From Argentina anserina (taxonomy: Eukaryota > Streptophyta > Magnoliopsida > Rosales > Rosaceae): 64,000 nt of DNA. A program made the position numbers and the translations under genes. Position 1 is the stretch's first letter. Each line of letters begins with the position of its first letter. The notes under the pieces were generated by a model, which saw only the letters and a list, made by a program, of their open reading frames with translations, was not told the DNA's origin and made no database searches. The stretch is from positions 310,001 through 374,000 of the forward strand of contig NW_026089403.1 of assembly GCF_933775445.1 (NCBI RefSeq), written 5' to 3'. This document shows, piece by piece, positions 12,670 through 24,420 of this stretch.

Positions 12670-15600
12670 ATTTGCCTATCTTTACTATTCCAATTGTGTA
12701 TCTTTACATCGTTTGCGTATCTTTACTATTCCAATTGTGTATCTTTTCATTTCTCGTTTGAGTATCTTTCTATAAGGCTTTCTGATGCGAGTTTCTATTG
12801 AATTTGAGAGTTTTGCAAGTGTGGGAGTGTGTTTCTTTCAAATTGAGTATCTTTACATCGTTTGCGTATCTTTACTATTCCAATTGCGTATCTTTTCATT
12901 TTTCGTTTGAGTATCTTTCTGTAAGGCTTCTAATGCGAGTTTCTATTGTATTTGAGAGTTTTGCAAGTGTGGGAGTGTGTTTCTTTCAAACTGAGTATCT
13001 TTACATCGTTTGCGTATCTTTACTATTCCAATTGTGTTTCTTTTCATTTCTCGTTTGAGTATCTTTCTGTAAGGCTTTCTGATGCGAATTTCTATTGAAT
13101 TTGAGAGTTTTGCAAGTGTGGGAGTGTGTTTCTTTCAAACTGAGTATCTTTACATCGTTTGCGTATCTTTACAATTCCAATTGTGTATATTTTCATTTCT
13201 CGTTTAAGTATCTTTCTGTAAGGCTTCTGATGCGAGTTTCTATTGTATTTGAGAGTTTTGCAAGTGTGGGAGTGTGTTTCTTTCAAACTGAGTATCTTTA
13301 CATCGTTTGCGTATCTTTACTATTCCAATTGTGTATCTTTACATCGTTTGCATATCTTTACTATTCCAATTGTGTATCTTTTCATTTCTCGTTTGAGTAT
13401 CTTTCTGTAAGACTTCTGATGCGAGTTTCTATTGTATTTGAGAGTTTTGCAAGTGTCGGAGTGTGTTTCTTTCAAACTGAGTATCTTTACATCGTTTGCG
13501 TATCTTTAATATTCCAATTGTGTATCTTTTCATTTCTCGTTTGAGTATCTTTCTGTAAGGCTTCTGATGCGAGTTTCTATTGTATTTGAGAGTTTTGCAA
13601 GTGTGGGAGTGTGTTTCTTTCAAACTGAGTATCTTTACATCGTTTGCCTATCTTTACTATTCCAATTGTGTATCTTTACATCGTTTGCGTATCTTTACTA
13701 TTCCAATTGTGTATCTTTTCAGTTCTCGTTTGAGTATCTTTCTGTAAGGTTTTCTGATGCGAGTTTCTATTGTATTTGAGAGTTTTGCAAGTGTGGGAGT
13801 GTGTTTCTTTCAAACTGAGTATCTTTACATCGTTTGCGTATCTTTACTATTCCAATTGTGTATCTTTTCATTTATCGTTTGAGTATCTTTCTGTAAGGCT
13901 TCTGATGCGAGATTCTATTGTATTTGAGAGTTTTGCAAGTGTGGGAGTGTGTTTCTTTCAAACTGAGTATCTTTACATCGTTTGTGTATCTTTACTATTC
14001 CAATTGTGTTCTTTACATCGTTTGCATATCTTTACTATTCCAATTGTGTATCTTTTCATTTCTCGTTTGAGTATCTTTCTGTAAGGCTTCTGATGCGAGT
14101 TTCTATTGTATTTGAGAGTTTTGCAAGTGTGGGAGTGTGTTTCTTTCTAACTGAGTATCTTTACATCGTTTGCGTATCTTTACTATTCCAATTGTGTATC
14201 TTTTCATTTCTCGTTTGAGTATCTTTCTGTAAGGTTTTCTGATGCGAGTTTCTATTGTATTTGAGAGTTTTGCAAGTGTGGGAGTGTGTTTCTTTCAAAC
14301 TGAGTATCTTTACATCGTTTGCCTATCTTTACTATTCCAATTGTGTATCTTTACATCGTTTGCGTATCTTTACTATTCCAATTGTGTATCTTTTCAGTTC
14401 TCGTTTGAGTATCTTTCTGTAAGGTTTTCTGATGCGAGTTTCTATTGTATTTGAGAGTTTTGCAAGTGTGGGAGTGTGTTTCTTTCAAACTGAGTATCTT
14501 TACATCGTTTGCCTATCTTTACTATTCCAATTGTGTATCTTTACATCGTTTGCGTATCTTTACTATTCCAATTGTGTATCTTTTCAGTTCTCGTTTGAGT
14601 ATCTTTCTGTAAGGTTTTCTGATGCGAGTTTCTATTGTATTTGAGAGTTTTGCAAGTGTGGGAGTGTGTTTCTTTCAAACTGAGTATCTTTACATCCTTT
14701 GCGTATCTTTACTATTCCAATTGTGTATCTTTTCATTTATCGTTTGAGTATCTTTCTGTAAGGCTTCTGATGCGAGATTCTATTGTATTTGAGAGTTTTG
14801 CAAGTGTGGGAGTGTGTTTCTTTCAAACTGAGTATCTTTACATCGTTTGTGTATCTTTACTATTCCAATTGTGTTCTTTACATCGTTTGCATATCTTTAC
14901 TATTCCAATTGTGTATCTTTTCATTTCTCGTTTGAGTATCTTTCTGTAAGGCTTTCTGATGCGAGTTTCTATTAAATTTGAGAGTTTTGCAAGTGTGGGA
15001 GTGTGTTTCTTTCAAATTGAGTATCTTTACATCGTTTGCGTATCTTTACTATTCCAATTGCGTATCTTTTCATTTTTCGTTTGAGTATCTTTCTGTAAGG
15101 CTTCTAATGCGAGTTTCTATTGTATTTGACAGTTTTGCAAGTGTGGGAGTGTGTTTCTTTCAAACTGAGTATCTTTACATCATTTGCCTATCTTTACTAT
15201 TCCAATTGTGTATCTTTACATCGTTTGCGTATCTTTACTATTCCAATTGTGTATCTTTTCATTTCTCGTTTGAGTATCTTTCTATAAGGCTTTCTGATGC
15301 GAGTTTCTATTGAATTTGAGAGTTTTGCAAGTGTGGGAGTGTGTTTCTTTCAAATTGAGTATCTTTACATCGTTTGCGTATCTTTACTATTCCAATTGCG
15401 TATCTTTTCATTTTTCGTTTGAGTATCTTTCTGTAAGGCTTCTAATGCGAGTTTCTATTGTATTTGAGAGTTTTGCAAGTGTGGGAGTGTGTTTCTTTCA
15501 AACTGAGTATCTTTACATCGTTTGCGTATCTTTACTATTCCAATTGTGTTTCTTTTCATTTCTCGTTTGAGTATCTTTCTGTAAGGCTTTCTGATGCGAA

Positions 15601-17500
15601 TTTCTATTGAATTTGAGAGTTTTGCAAGTGTGGGAGTGTGTTTCTTTCAAACTGAGTATCTTTACATCGTTTGCGTATCTTTACAATTCCAATTGTGTAT
15701 ATTTTCATTTCTCGTTTAAGTATCTTTCTGTAAGGCTTCTGATGCGAGTTTCTATTGTATTTGAGAGTTTTGCAAGTGTGGGAGTGTGTTTCTTTCAAAC
15801 TGAGTATCTTTACATCGTTTGCGTATCTTTACTATTCCAATTGTGTATCTTTACATCGTTTGCATATCTTTACTATTCCAATTGTGTATCTTTTCATTTC
15901 TCGTTTGAGTATCTTTCTGTAAGACTTCTGATGCGAGTTTCTATTGTATTTGAGAGTTTTGCAAGTGTCGGAGTGTGTTTCTTTCAAACTGAGTATCTTT
16001 ACATCGTTTGCGTATCTTTAATATTCCAATTGTGTATCTTTTCATTTCTCGTTTGAGTATCTTTCTGTAAGGCTTCTGATGCGAGTTTCTATTGTATTTG
16101 AGAGTTTTGCAAGTGTGGGAGTGTGTTTCTTTCAAACTGAGTATCTTTACATCGTTTGCCTATCTTTACTATTCCAATTGTGTATCTTTACATCGTTTGC
16201 GTATCTTTACTATTCCAATTGTGTATCTTTTCATTTCTCGTTTGAGTATCTTTCTGTAAGGTTTTCTGATGCGAGTTTCTATTGTATTTGAGAGTTTTGC
16301 AAGTGTGGGAGTGTGTTTCTTTCAAACTGAGTATCTTTACATCCTTTGCGTATCTTTACTATTCCAATTGTGTATCTTTTCATTTATCGTTTGAGTATCT
16401 TTCTGTAAGGCTTCTGATGCGAGATTCTATTGTATTTGAGAGTTTTGCAAGTGTGGGAGTGTGTTTCTTTCAAACTGAGTATCTTTACATCGTTTGTGTA
16501 TCTTTACTATTCCAATTGTGTTCTTTACATCGTTTGCATATCTTTACTATTCCAATTGTGTATCTTTTCATTTCTCGTTTGAGTATCTTTCTGTAAGGCT
16601 TCTGATGCGAGTTTCTATTGTATTTGAGAGTTTTGCAAGTGTGGGAGTGTGTTTCTTTCTAACTGAGTATCTTTACATCGTTTGCGTATCTTTACTATTC
16701 CAATTGTGTTCTTTACATCGTTTGCATATCTTTACTATTCCAATTGTGTATCTTTTCATTTCTCGTTTGAGTATCTTTCTGTAAGGCTTCTGATGCGAGT
16801 TTCTATTGTATTTGAGAGTTTTGCAAGTGTGGGAGTGTGTTTCTTTCAAACTGAGTATCTTTACATCGTTTGCGTATGTTTACTATTCCAACTGTGTATC
16901 TTTTCATTTCTCGTTTGAGTATCTATCTGTAAGGCTTCTGATGCGAGTTTCTATTGTATTTGAGAGTTTTGCAAGTGTGGGAGTGTGTTTCTTTCTAACT
17001 GAGTATCTTTACATCGTTTGCGTATCTTTACTATTCCAATTGTGTTCTTTACATCGTTTGCATATCTTTACTATTCCAATTGTGTATCTTTTCATTTCTC
17101 GTTTGAGTATCTTTCTGTAAGGCTTCTAATGCGAGTTTCTATTCTATTTGAGAGTTTTGCAAGTGTGGGAGTGTGTTTCTTTCAAACTGAGTATCTTTAC
17201 ATCGTTTGCGTATCTTTACTATTCCAATTGTGTTTCTTTTCATTTCTCGTTTGAGTATCTTTCTGTAAGGCTTTCTGATGCGAGTTTCTATTAAATTTGA
17301 GAGTTTTGCAAGTGTGGGAGTGTGTTTCTTTCAAATTGAGTATCTTTACATCGTTTGCGTATCTTTACTATTCCAATTGCGTATCTTTTCATTTTTCGTT
17401 TGAGTATCTTTCTGTAAGGCTTCTAATGCGAGTTTCTATTGTATTTGACAGTTTTGCAAGTGTGGGAGTGTGTTTCTTTCAAACTGAGTATCTTTACATC
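12670..17500 (+). repeat. About 5-kb satellite HOR, copy 2 (4831 bp, internally rearranged)
   Basis: Copy 2 follows copy 1 at offset 5205 up to about 14949. It then jumps back to sequence matching 12438 onward (offset 2512), including another ATTTGCC marker at 15182. From about 15300 it matches copy 1 from about 10500 at offset 4831. This is the expected footprint of unequal exchange out of register: an internal duplication combined with loss of part of the unit. Confidence 0.75.
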
Positions 17501-20500
17501 ATTTGCCTATCTTTACTATTCCAATTGTGTATCTTTACATCGTTTGCGTATCTTTACTATTCCAATTGTGTATCTTTTCATTTCTCGTTTGAGTATCTTT
17601 CTATAAGGCTTTCTGATGCGAGTTTCTATTGAATTTGAGAGTTTTGCAAGTGTGGGAGTGTGTTTCTTTCAAATTGAGTATCTTTACATCGTTTGCGTAT
17701 CTTTACTATTCCAATTGCGTATCTTTTCATTTTTCGTTTGAGTATCTTTCTGTAAGGCTTCTAATGCGAGTTTCTATTGTATTTGAGAGTTTTGCAAGTG
17801 TGGGAGTGTGTTTCTTTCAAACTGAGTATCTTTACATCGTTTGCGTATCTTTACTATTCCAATTGTGTTTCTTTTCATTTCTCGTTTGAGTATCTTTCTG
17901 TAAGGCTTTCTGATGCGAATTTCTATTGAATTTGAGAGTTTTGCAAGTGTGGGAGTGTGTTTCTTTCAAACTGAGTATCTTTACATCGTTTGCGTATCTT
18001 TACAATTCCAATTGTGTATATTTTCATTTCTCGTTTAAGTATCTTTCTGTAAGGCTTCTGATGCGAGTTTCTATTGTATTTGAGAGTTTTGCAAGTGTGG
18101 GAGTGTGTTTCTTTCAAACTGAGTATCTTTACATCGTTTGCGTATCTTTACTATTCCAATTGTGTATCTTTACATCGTTTGCATATCTTTACTATTCCAA
18201 TTGTGTATCTTTTCATTTCTCGTTTGAGTATCTTTCTGTAAGACTTCTGATGCGAGTTTCTATTGTATTTGAGAGTTTTGCAAGTGTCGGAGTGTGTTTC
18301 TTTCAAACTGAGTATCTTTACATCGTTTGCGTATCTTTAATATTCCAATTGTGTATCTTTTCATTTCTCGTTTGAGTATCTTTCTGTAAGGCTTCTGATG
18401 CGAGTTTCTATTGTATTTGAGAGTTTTGCAAGTGTGGGAGTGTGTTTCTTTCAAACTGAGTATCTTTACATCGTTTGCCTATCTTTACTATTCCAATTGT
18501 GTATCTTTACATCGTTTGCGTATCTTTACTATTCCAATTGTGTATCTTTTCAGTTCTCGTTTGAGTATCTTTCTGTAAGGTTTTCTGATGCGAGTTTCTA
18601 TTGTATTTGAGAGTTTTGCAAGTGTGGGAGTGTGTTTCTTTCAAACTGAGTATCTTTACATCCTTTGCGTATCTTTACTATTCCAATTGTGTATCTTTTC
18701 ATTTATCGTTTGAGTATCTTTCTGTAAGGCTTCTGATGCGAGATTCTATTGTATTTGAGAGTTTTGCAAGTGTGGGAGTGTGTTTCTTTCAAACTGAGTA
18801 TCTTTACATCGTTTGTGTATCTTTACTATTCCAATTGTGTTCTTTACATCGTTTGCATATCTTTACTATTCCAATTGTGTATCTTTTCATTTCTCGTTTG
18901 AGTATCTTTCTGTAAGGCTTCTGATGCGAGTTTCTATTGTATTTGAGAGTTATGCAAGTGTGGGAGTGTGTTTCTTTCTAACTGAGTATCTTTACATCGT
19001 TTGCGTATCTTTACTATTCCAATTGTGTATCTTTTCATTTCTCGTTTGAGTATCTTTCTGTAAGGTTTTCTGATGCGAGTTTCTATTGTATTTGAGAGTT
19101 TTGCAAGTGTGGGAGTGTGTTTCTTTCAAACTGAGTATCTTTACATCGTTTGCCTATCTTTACTATTCCAATTGTGTATCTTTACATCGTTTGCGTATCT
19201 TTACTATTCCAATTGTGTATCTTTTCAGTTCTCGTTTGAGTATCTTTCTGTAAGGTTTTCTGATGCGAGTTTCTATTGTATTTGAGAGTTTTGCAAGTGT
19301 GGGAGTGTGTTTCTTTCAAACTGAGTATCTTTACATCGTTTGCCTATCTTTACTATTCCAATTGTGTATCTTTACATCGTTTGCGTATCTTTACTATTCC
19401 AATTGTGTATCTTTTCAGTTCTCGTTTGAGTATCTTTCTGTAAGGTTTTCTGATGCGAGTTTCTATTGTATTTGAGAGTTTTGCAAGTGTGGGAGTGTGT
19501 TTCTTTCAAACTGAGTATCTTTACATCCTTTGCGTATCTTTACTATTCCAATTGTGTATCTTTTCATTTATCGTTTGAGTATCTTTCTGTAAGGCTTCTG
19601 ATGCGAGATTCTATTGTATTTGAGAGTTTTGCAAGTGTGGGAGTGTGTTTCTTTCAAACTGAGTATCTTTACATCGTTTGTGTATCTTTACTATTCCAAT
19701 TGTGTTCTTTACATCGTTTGCATATCTTTACTATTCCAATTGTGTATCTTTTCATTTCTCGTTTGAGTATCTTTCTGTAAGGCTTCTGATGCGAGTTTCT
19801 ATTGTATTTGAGAGTTTTGCAAGTGTGGGAGTGTGTTTCTTTCTAACTGAGTATCTTTACATCGTTTGCGTATCTTTACTATTCCAATTGTGTTCTTTAC
19901 ATCGTTTGCATATCTTTACTATTCCAATTGTGTTCTTTACATCGTTTGCATATCTTTACTATTCCAATTGTGTATCTTTTCATTTCTCGTTTGAGTATCT
20001 TTCTGTAAGGCTTCTGATGCGAGTTTCTATTGTATTTGAGAGTTTTGCAAGTGTGGGAGTGTGTTTCTTTCAAACTGAGTATCTTTACATCGTTTGCGTA
20101 TGTTTACTATTCCAACTGTGTATCTTTTCATTTCTCGTTTGAGTATCTATCTGTAAGGCTTCTGATGCGAGTTTCTATTGTATTTGAGAGTTTTGCAAGT
20201 GTGGGAGTGTGTTTCTTTCTAACTGAGTATCTTTACATCGTTTGCGTATCTTTACTATTCCAATTGTGTTCTTTACATCGTTTGCATATCTTTACTATTC
20301 CAATTGTGTATCTTTTCATTTCTCGTTTGAGTATCTTTCTGTAAGGCTTCTAATGCGAGTTTCTATTGTATTTGAGAGTTTTGCAAGTGTGGGAGTGTGT
20401 TTCTTTCAAACTGAGTATCTTTACATCGTTTGCGTATCTTTACTATTCCAATTGTGTTTCTTTTCATTTCTCGTTTGAGTATCTTTCTGTAAGGCTTTCT

Positions 20501-22700
20501 GATGCGAGTTTCTATTAAATTTGAGAGTTTTGCAAGTGTGGGAGTGTGTTTCTTTCAAATTGAGTATCTTTACATCGTTTGCGTATCTTTACTATTCCAA
20601 TTGCGTATCTTTTCATTTTTCGTTTGAGTATCTTTCTGTAAGGCTTCTAATGCGAGTTTCTATTGTATTTGAGAGTTTTGCAAGTGTGGGAGTGTGTTTC
20701 TTTCAAACTGAGTATCTTTACATCGTTTGCGTATCTTTACTATTCCAATTGTGTTTCTTTTCATTTCTCGTTTGAGTATCTTTCTGTAAGGCTTTCTGAT
20801 GCGAATTTCTATTGAATTTGAGAGTTTTGCAAGTGTGGGAGTGTGTTTCTTTCAAACTGAGTATCTTTACATCGTTTGCGTATCTTTACAATTCCAATTG
20901 TGTATCTTTTCATTTCTCGTTTAAGTATCTTTCTGTAAGACTTCTGATGCGAGTTTCTATTGTATTTGAGAGTTTTGCAAGTGTGGGAGTGTGTTTCTTT
21001 CAAACTGAGTATCTTTACATCGTTTGCGTATCTTTACTATTCCAATTGTGTATCTTTACATCGTTTGCATATCTTTACTATTCCAATTGTGTATCTTTTC
21101 ATTTCTCGTTTGAGTATCTTTCTGTAAGACTTCTGATGCGAGTTTCTATTGTATTTGAGAGTTTTGCAAGTGTCGGAGTGTGTTTCTTTCAAACTGAGTA
21201 TCTTTACATCGTTTGCGTATCTTTAATATTCCAATTGTGTATCTTTTCATTTCTCGTTTGAGTATCTTTCTGTAAGGCTTCTGATGCGAGTTTCTATTGT
21301 ATTTGACAGTTTTGCAAGTGTGGGAGTGTGTTTCTTTCAAACTGAGTATCTTTACATCGTTTGCCTATCTTTACTATTCCAATTGTGTATCTTTACATCG
21401 TTTGCGTATCTTTACTATTCCAATTGTGTATCTTTTCAGTTCTCGTTTGAGTATCTTTCTGTAAGGTTTTCTGATGCGAGTTTCTATTGTATTTGAGAGT
21501 TTTGCAAGTGTGGGAGTGTGTTTCTTTCAAACTGAGTATCTTTACATCCTTTGCGTATCTTTACTATTCCAATTGTGTATCTTTTCATTTATCGTTTGAG
21601 TATCTTTCTGTAAGGCTTCTGATGCGAGATTCTATTGTATTTGAGAGTTTTGCAAGTGTGGGAGTGTGTTTCTTTCAAACTGAGTATCTTTACATCGTTT
21701 GTGTATCTTTACTATTCCAATTGTGTTCTTTACATCGTTTGCATATCTTTACTATTCCAATTGTGTATCTTTTCATTTCTCGTTTGAGTATCTTTCTGTA
21801 AGGCTTCTGATGCGAGTTTCTATTGTATTTGAGAGTTTTGCAAGTGTGGGAGTGTGTTTCTTTCTAACTGAGTATCTTTACATCGTTTGCGTATCTTTAC
21901 TATTCCAATTGTGTTCTTTACATCGTTTGCATATCTTTACTATTCCAATTGTGTATCTTTTCATTTCTCGTTTGAGTATCTTTCTGTAAGGCTTCTGATG
22001 CGAGTTTCTATTGTATTTGAGAGTTTTGCAAGTGTGGGAGTGTGTTTCTTTCAAACTGAGTATCTTTACATCGTTTGCGTATGTTTACTATTCCAACTGT
22101 GTATCTTTTCATTTCTCGTTTGAGTATCTATCTGTAAGGCTTCTGATGCGAGTTTCTATTGTATTTGAGAGTTTTGCAAGTGTGGGAGTGTGTTTCTTTC
22201 TAACTGAGTATCTTTACATCGTTTGTGTATCTTTACTATTCCAATTGTGTTCTTTACATCGTTTGCATATCTTTACTATTCCAATTGTGTATCTTTTCAT
22301 TTCTCGTTTGAGTATCTTTCTGTAAGGCTTCTAATGCGAGTTTCTATTCTATTTGAGAGTTTTGCAAGTGTGGGAGTGTGTTTCTTTCAAACTGAGTATC
22401 TTTACATCGTTTGCGTATCTTTACTATTCCAATTGTGTTTCTTTTCATTTCTCGTTTGAGTATCTTTCTGTAAGGCTTTCTGATGCGAGTTTCTATTAAA
22501 TTTGAGAGTTTTGCAAGTGTGGGAGTGTGTTTCTTTCAAATTGAGTATCTTTACATCGTTTGCGTATCTTTACTATTCCAATTGCGTATCTTTTCATTTT
22601 TCGTTTGAGTATCTTTCTGTAAGGCTTCTAATGCGAGTTTCTATTGTATTTGACAGTTTTGCAAGTGTGGGAGTGTGTTTCTTTCAAACTGAGTATCTTT
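17501..22700 (+). repeat. About 5-kb satellite HOR, copy 3
   Basis: This copy matches copy 1 at a constant offset of 10036 bp, so monomer sizes are fully conserved over about 5.2 kb. It carries the same rare changes, including GACAGTTTTG at about 21305 matching about 11269. The match ends near 22700, where copy 1 continues with ATTTGCC but this copy has GTTTGCG. Confidence 0.8.
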
Positions 22701-24420
22701 ACATCGTTTGCGTATCTTTACTATTCCAATTGTGTTTCTTTTCATTTCTCGTTTGAGTATCTTTCTGTAAGGCTTTCTGATGCGAATTTCTATTGAATTT
22801 GAGAGTTTTGCAAGTGTGGGAGTGTGTTTCTTTCAAACTGAGTATCTTTACATCGTTTGCGTATCTTTACAATTCCAATTGTGTATCTTTTCATTTCTCG
22901 TTTAAGTATCTTTCTGTAAGACTTCTGATGCGAGTTTCTATTGTATTTGAGAGTTTTGCAAGTGTGGGAGTGTGTTTCTTTCAAACTGAGTATCTTTACA
23001 TCGTTTGCGTATCTTTACTATTCCAATTGTGTATCTTTACATCGTTTGCATATCTTTACTATTCCAATTGTGTATCTTTTCATTTCTCGTTTGAGTATCT
23101 TTCTGTAAGACTTCTGATGCGAGTTTCTATTGTATTTGAGAGTTTTGCAAGTGTCGGAGTGTGTTTCTTTCAAACTGAGTATCTTTACATCGTTTGCGTA
23201 TCTTTAATATTCCAATTGTGTATCTTTTCATTTCTCGTTTGAGTATCTTTCTGTAAGGCTTCTGATGCGAGTTTCTATTGTATTTGAGAGTTTTGCAAGT
23301 GTGGGAGTGTGTTTCTTTCAAACTGAGTATCTTTACATCGTTTGCGTATCTTTACTATTCCAATTGTGTATCTTTTCATTTCTCGTTTGAGTATCTTTCT
23401 GTAAGGTTTTCTGATGCGAGTTTCTATTGTATTTGAGAGTTTTGCAAGTGTGGGAGTGTGTTTCTTTCAAACTGAGTATCTTTACATCCTTTGCGTATCT
23501 TTACTATTCCAATTGTGTATCTTTTCATTTATCGTTTGAGTATCTTTCTGTAAGGCTACTGATGCGAGATTCTATTGTATTTGAGAGTTTTGCAAGTGTG
23601 GGAGTGTGTTTCTTTCAAACTGAGTATCTTTACATCGTTTGTGTATCTTTACTATTCCAATTGTGTTCTTTACATCGTTTGCATATCTTTACTATTCCAA
23701 TTGTGTATCTTTTCATTTCTCGTTTGAGTATCTTTCTGTAAGGCTTCTGATGCGAGTTTCTATTGTATTTGAGAGTTTTGCAAGTGTGGGAGTGTGTTTC
23801 TTTCTAACTGAGTATCTTTACATCGTTTGCGTATCTTTACTATTCCAATTGTGTTCTTTACATCGTTTGCATATCTTTACTATTCCAATTGTGTATCTTT
23901 TCATTTCTCGTTTGAGTATCTTTCTGTAAGGCTTCTGATGCGAGTTTCTATTGTATTTGAGAGTTTTGCAAGTGTGGGAGTGTGTTTCTTTCAAACTGAG
24001 TATCTTTACATCGTTTGCGTATGTTTACTATTCCAACTGTGTATCTTTTCATTTCTCGTTTGAGTATCTATCTGTAAGGCTTCTGATGCGAGTTTCTATT
24101 GTATTTGAGAGTTTTGCAAGTGTGGGAGTGTGTTTCTTTCTAACTGAGTATCTTTACATCGTTTGCGTATCTTTACTATTCCAATTGTGTTCTTTACATC
24201 GTTTGCATATCTTTACTATTCCAATTGTGTCTCTTTTCATTTCTCGTTTGAGTATCTTTCTGTAAGGCTTCTAATGCGAGTTTCTATTGTATTTGAGAGT
24301 TTTGCAAGTGTGGGAGTGTGTTTCTTTCAAACTGAGTATCTTTACATCGTTTGCGTATCTTTACTATTCCAATTGTGTTTCTTTTCATTTCTCGTTTGAG
24401 TATCTTTCTGTAAGGCTTTC
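22701..24420 (+). repeat. Partial repeat of the 5-kb HOR
   Basis: This stretch repeats 20720-22480 at offsets of 1981 and then 1940 bp; the 41-bp change in offset means one module was lost near 23340. It contains the same order of variants (CGTTTAAG, GTGTCGGAG, GCGAGATTC, TATCTATCTG) and ends the region where the 40-bp GTGTTCTTTACATCG module is found. Confidence 0.7.
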
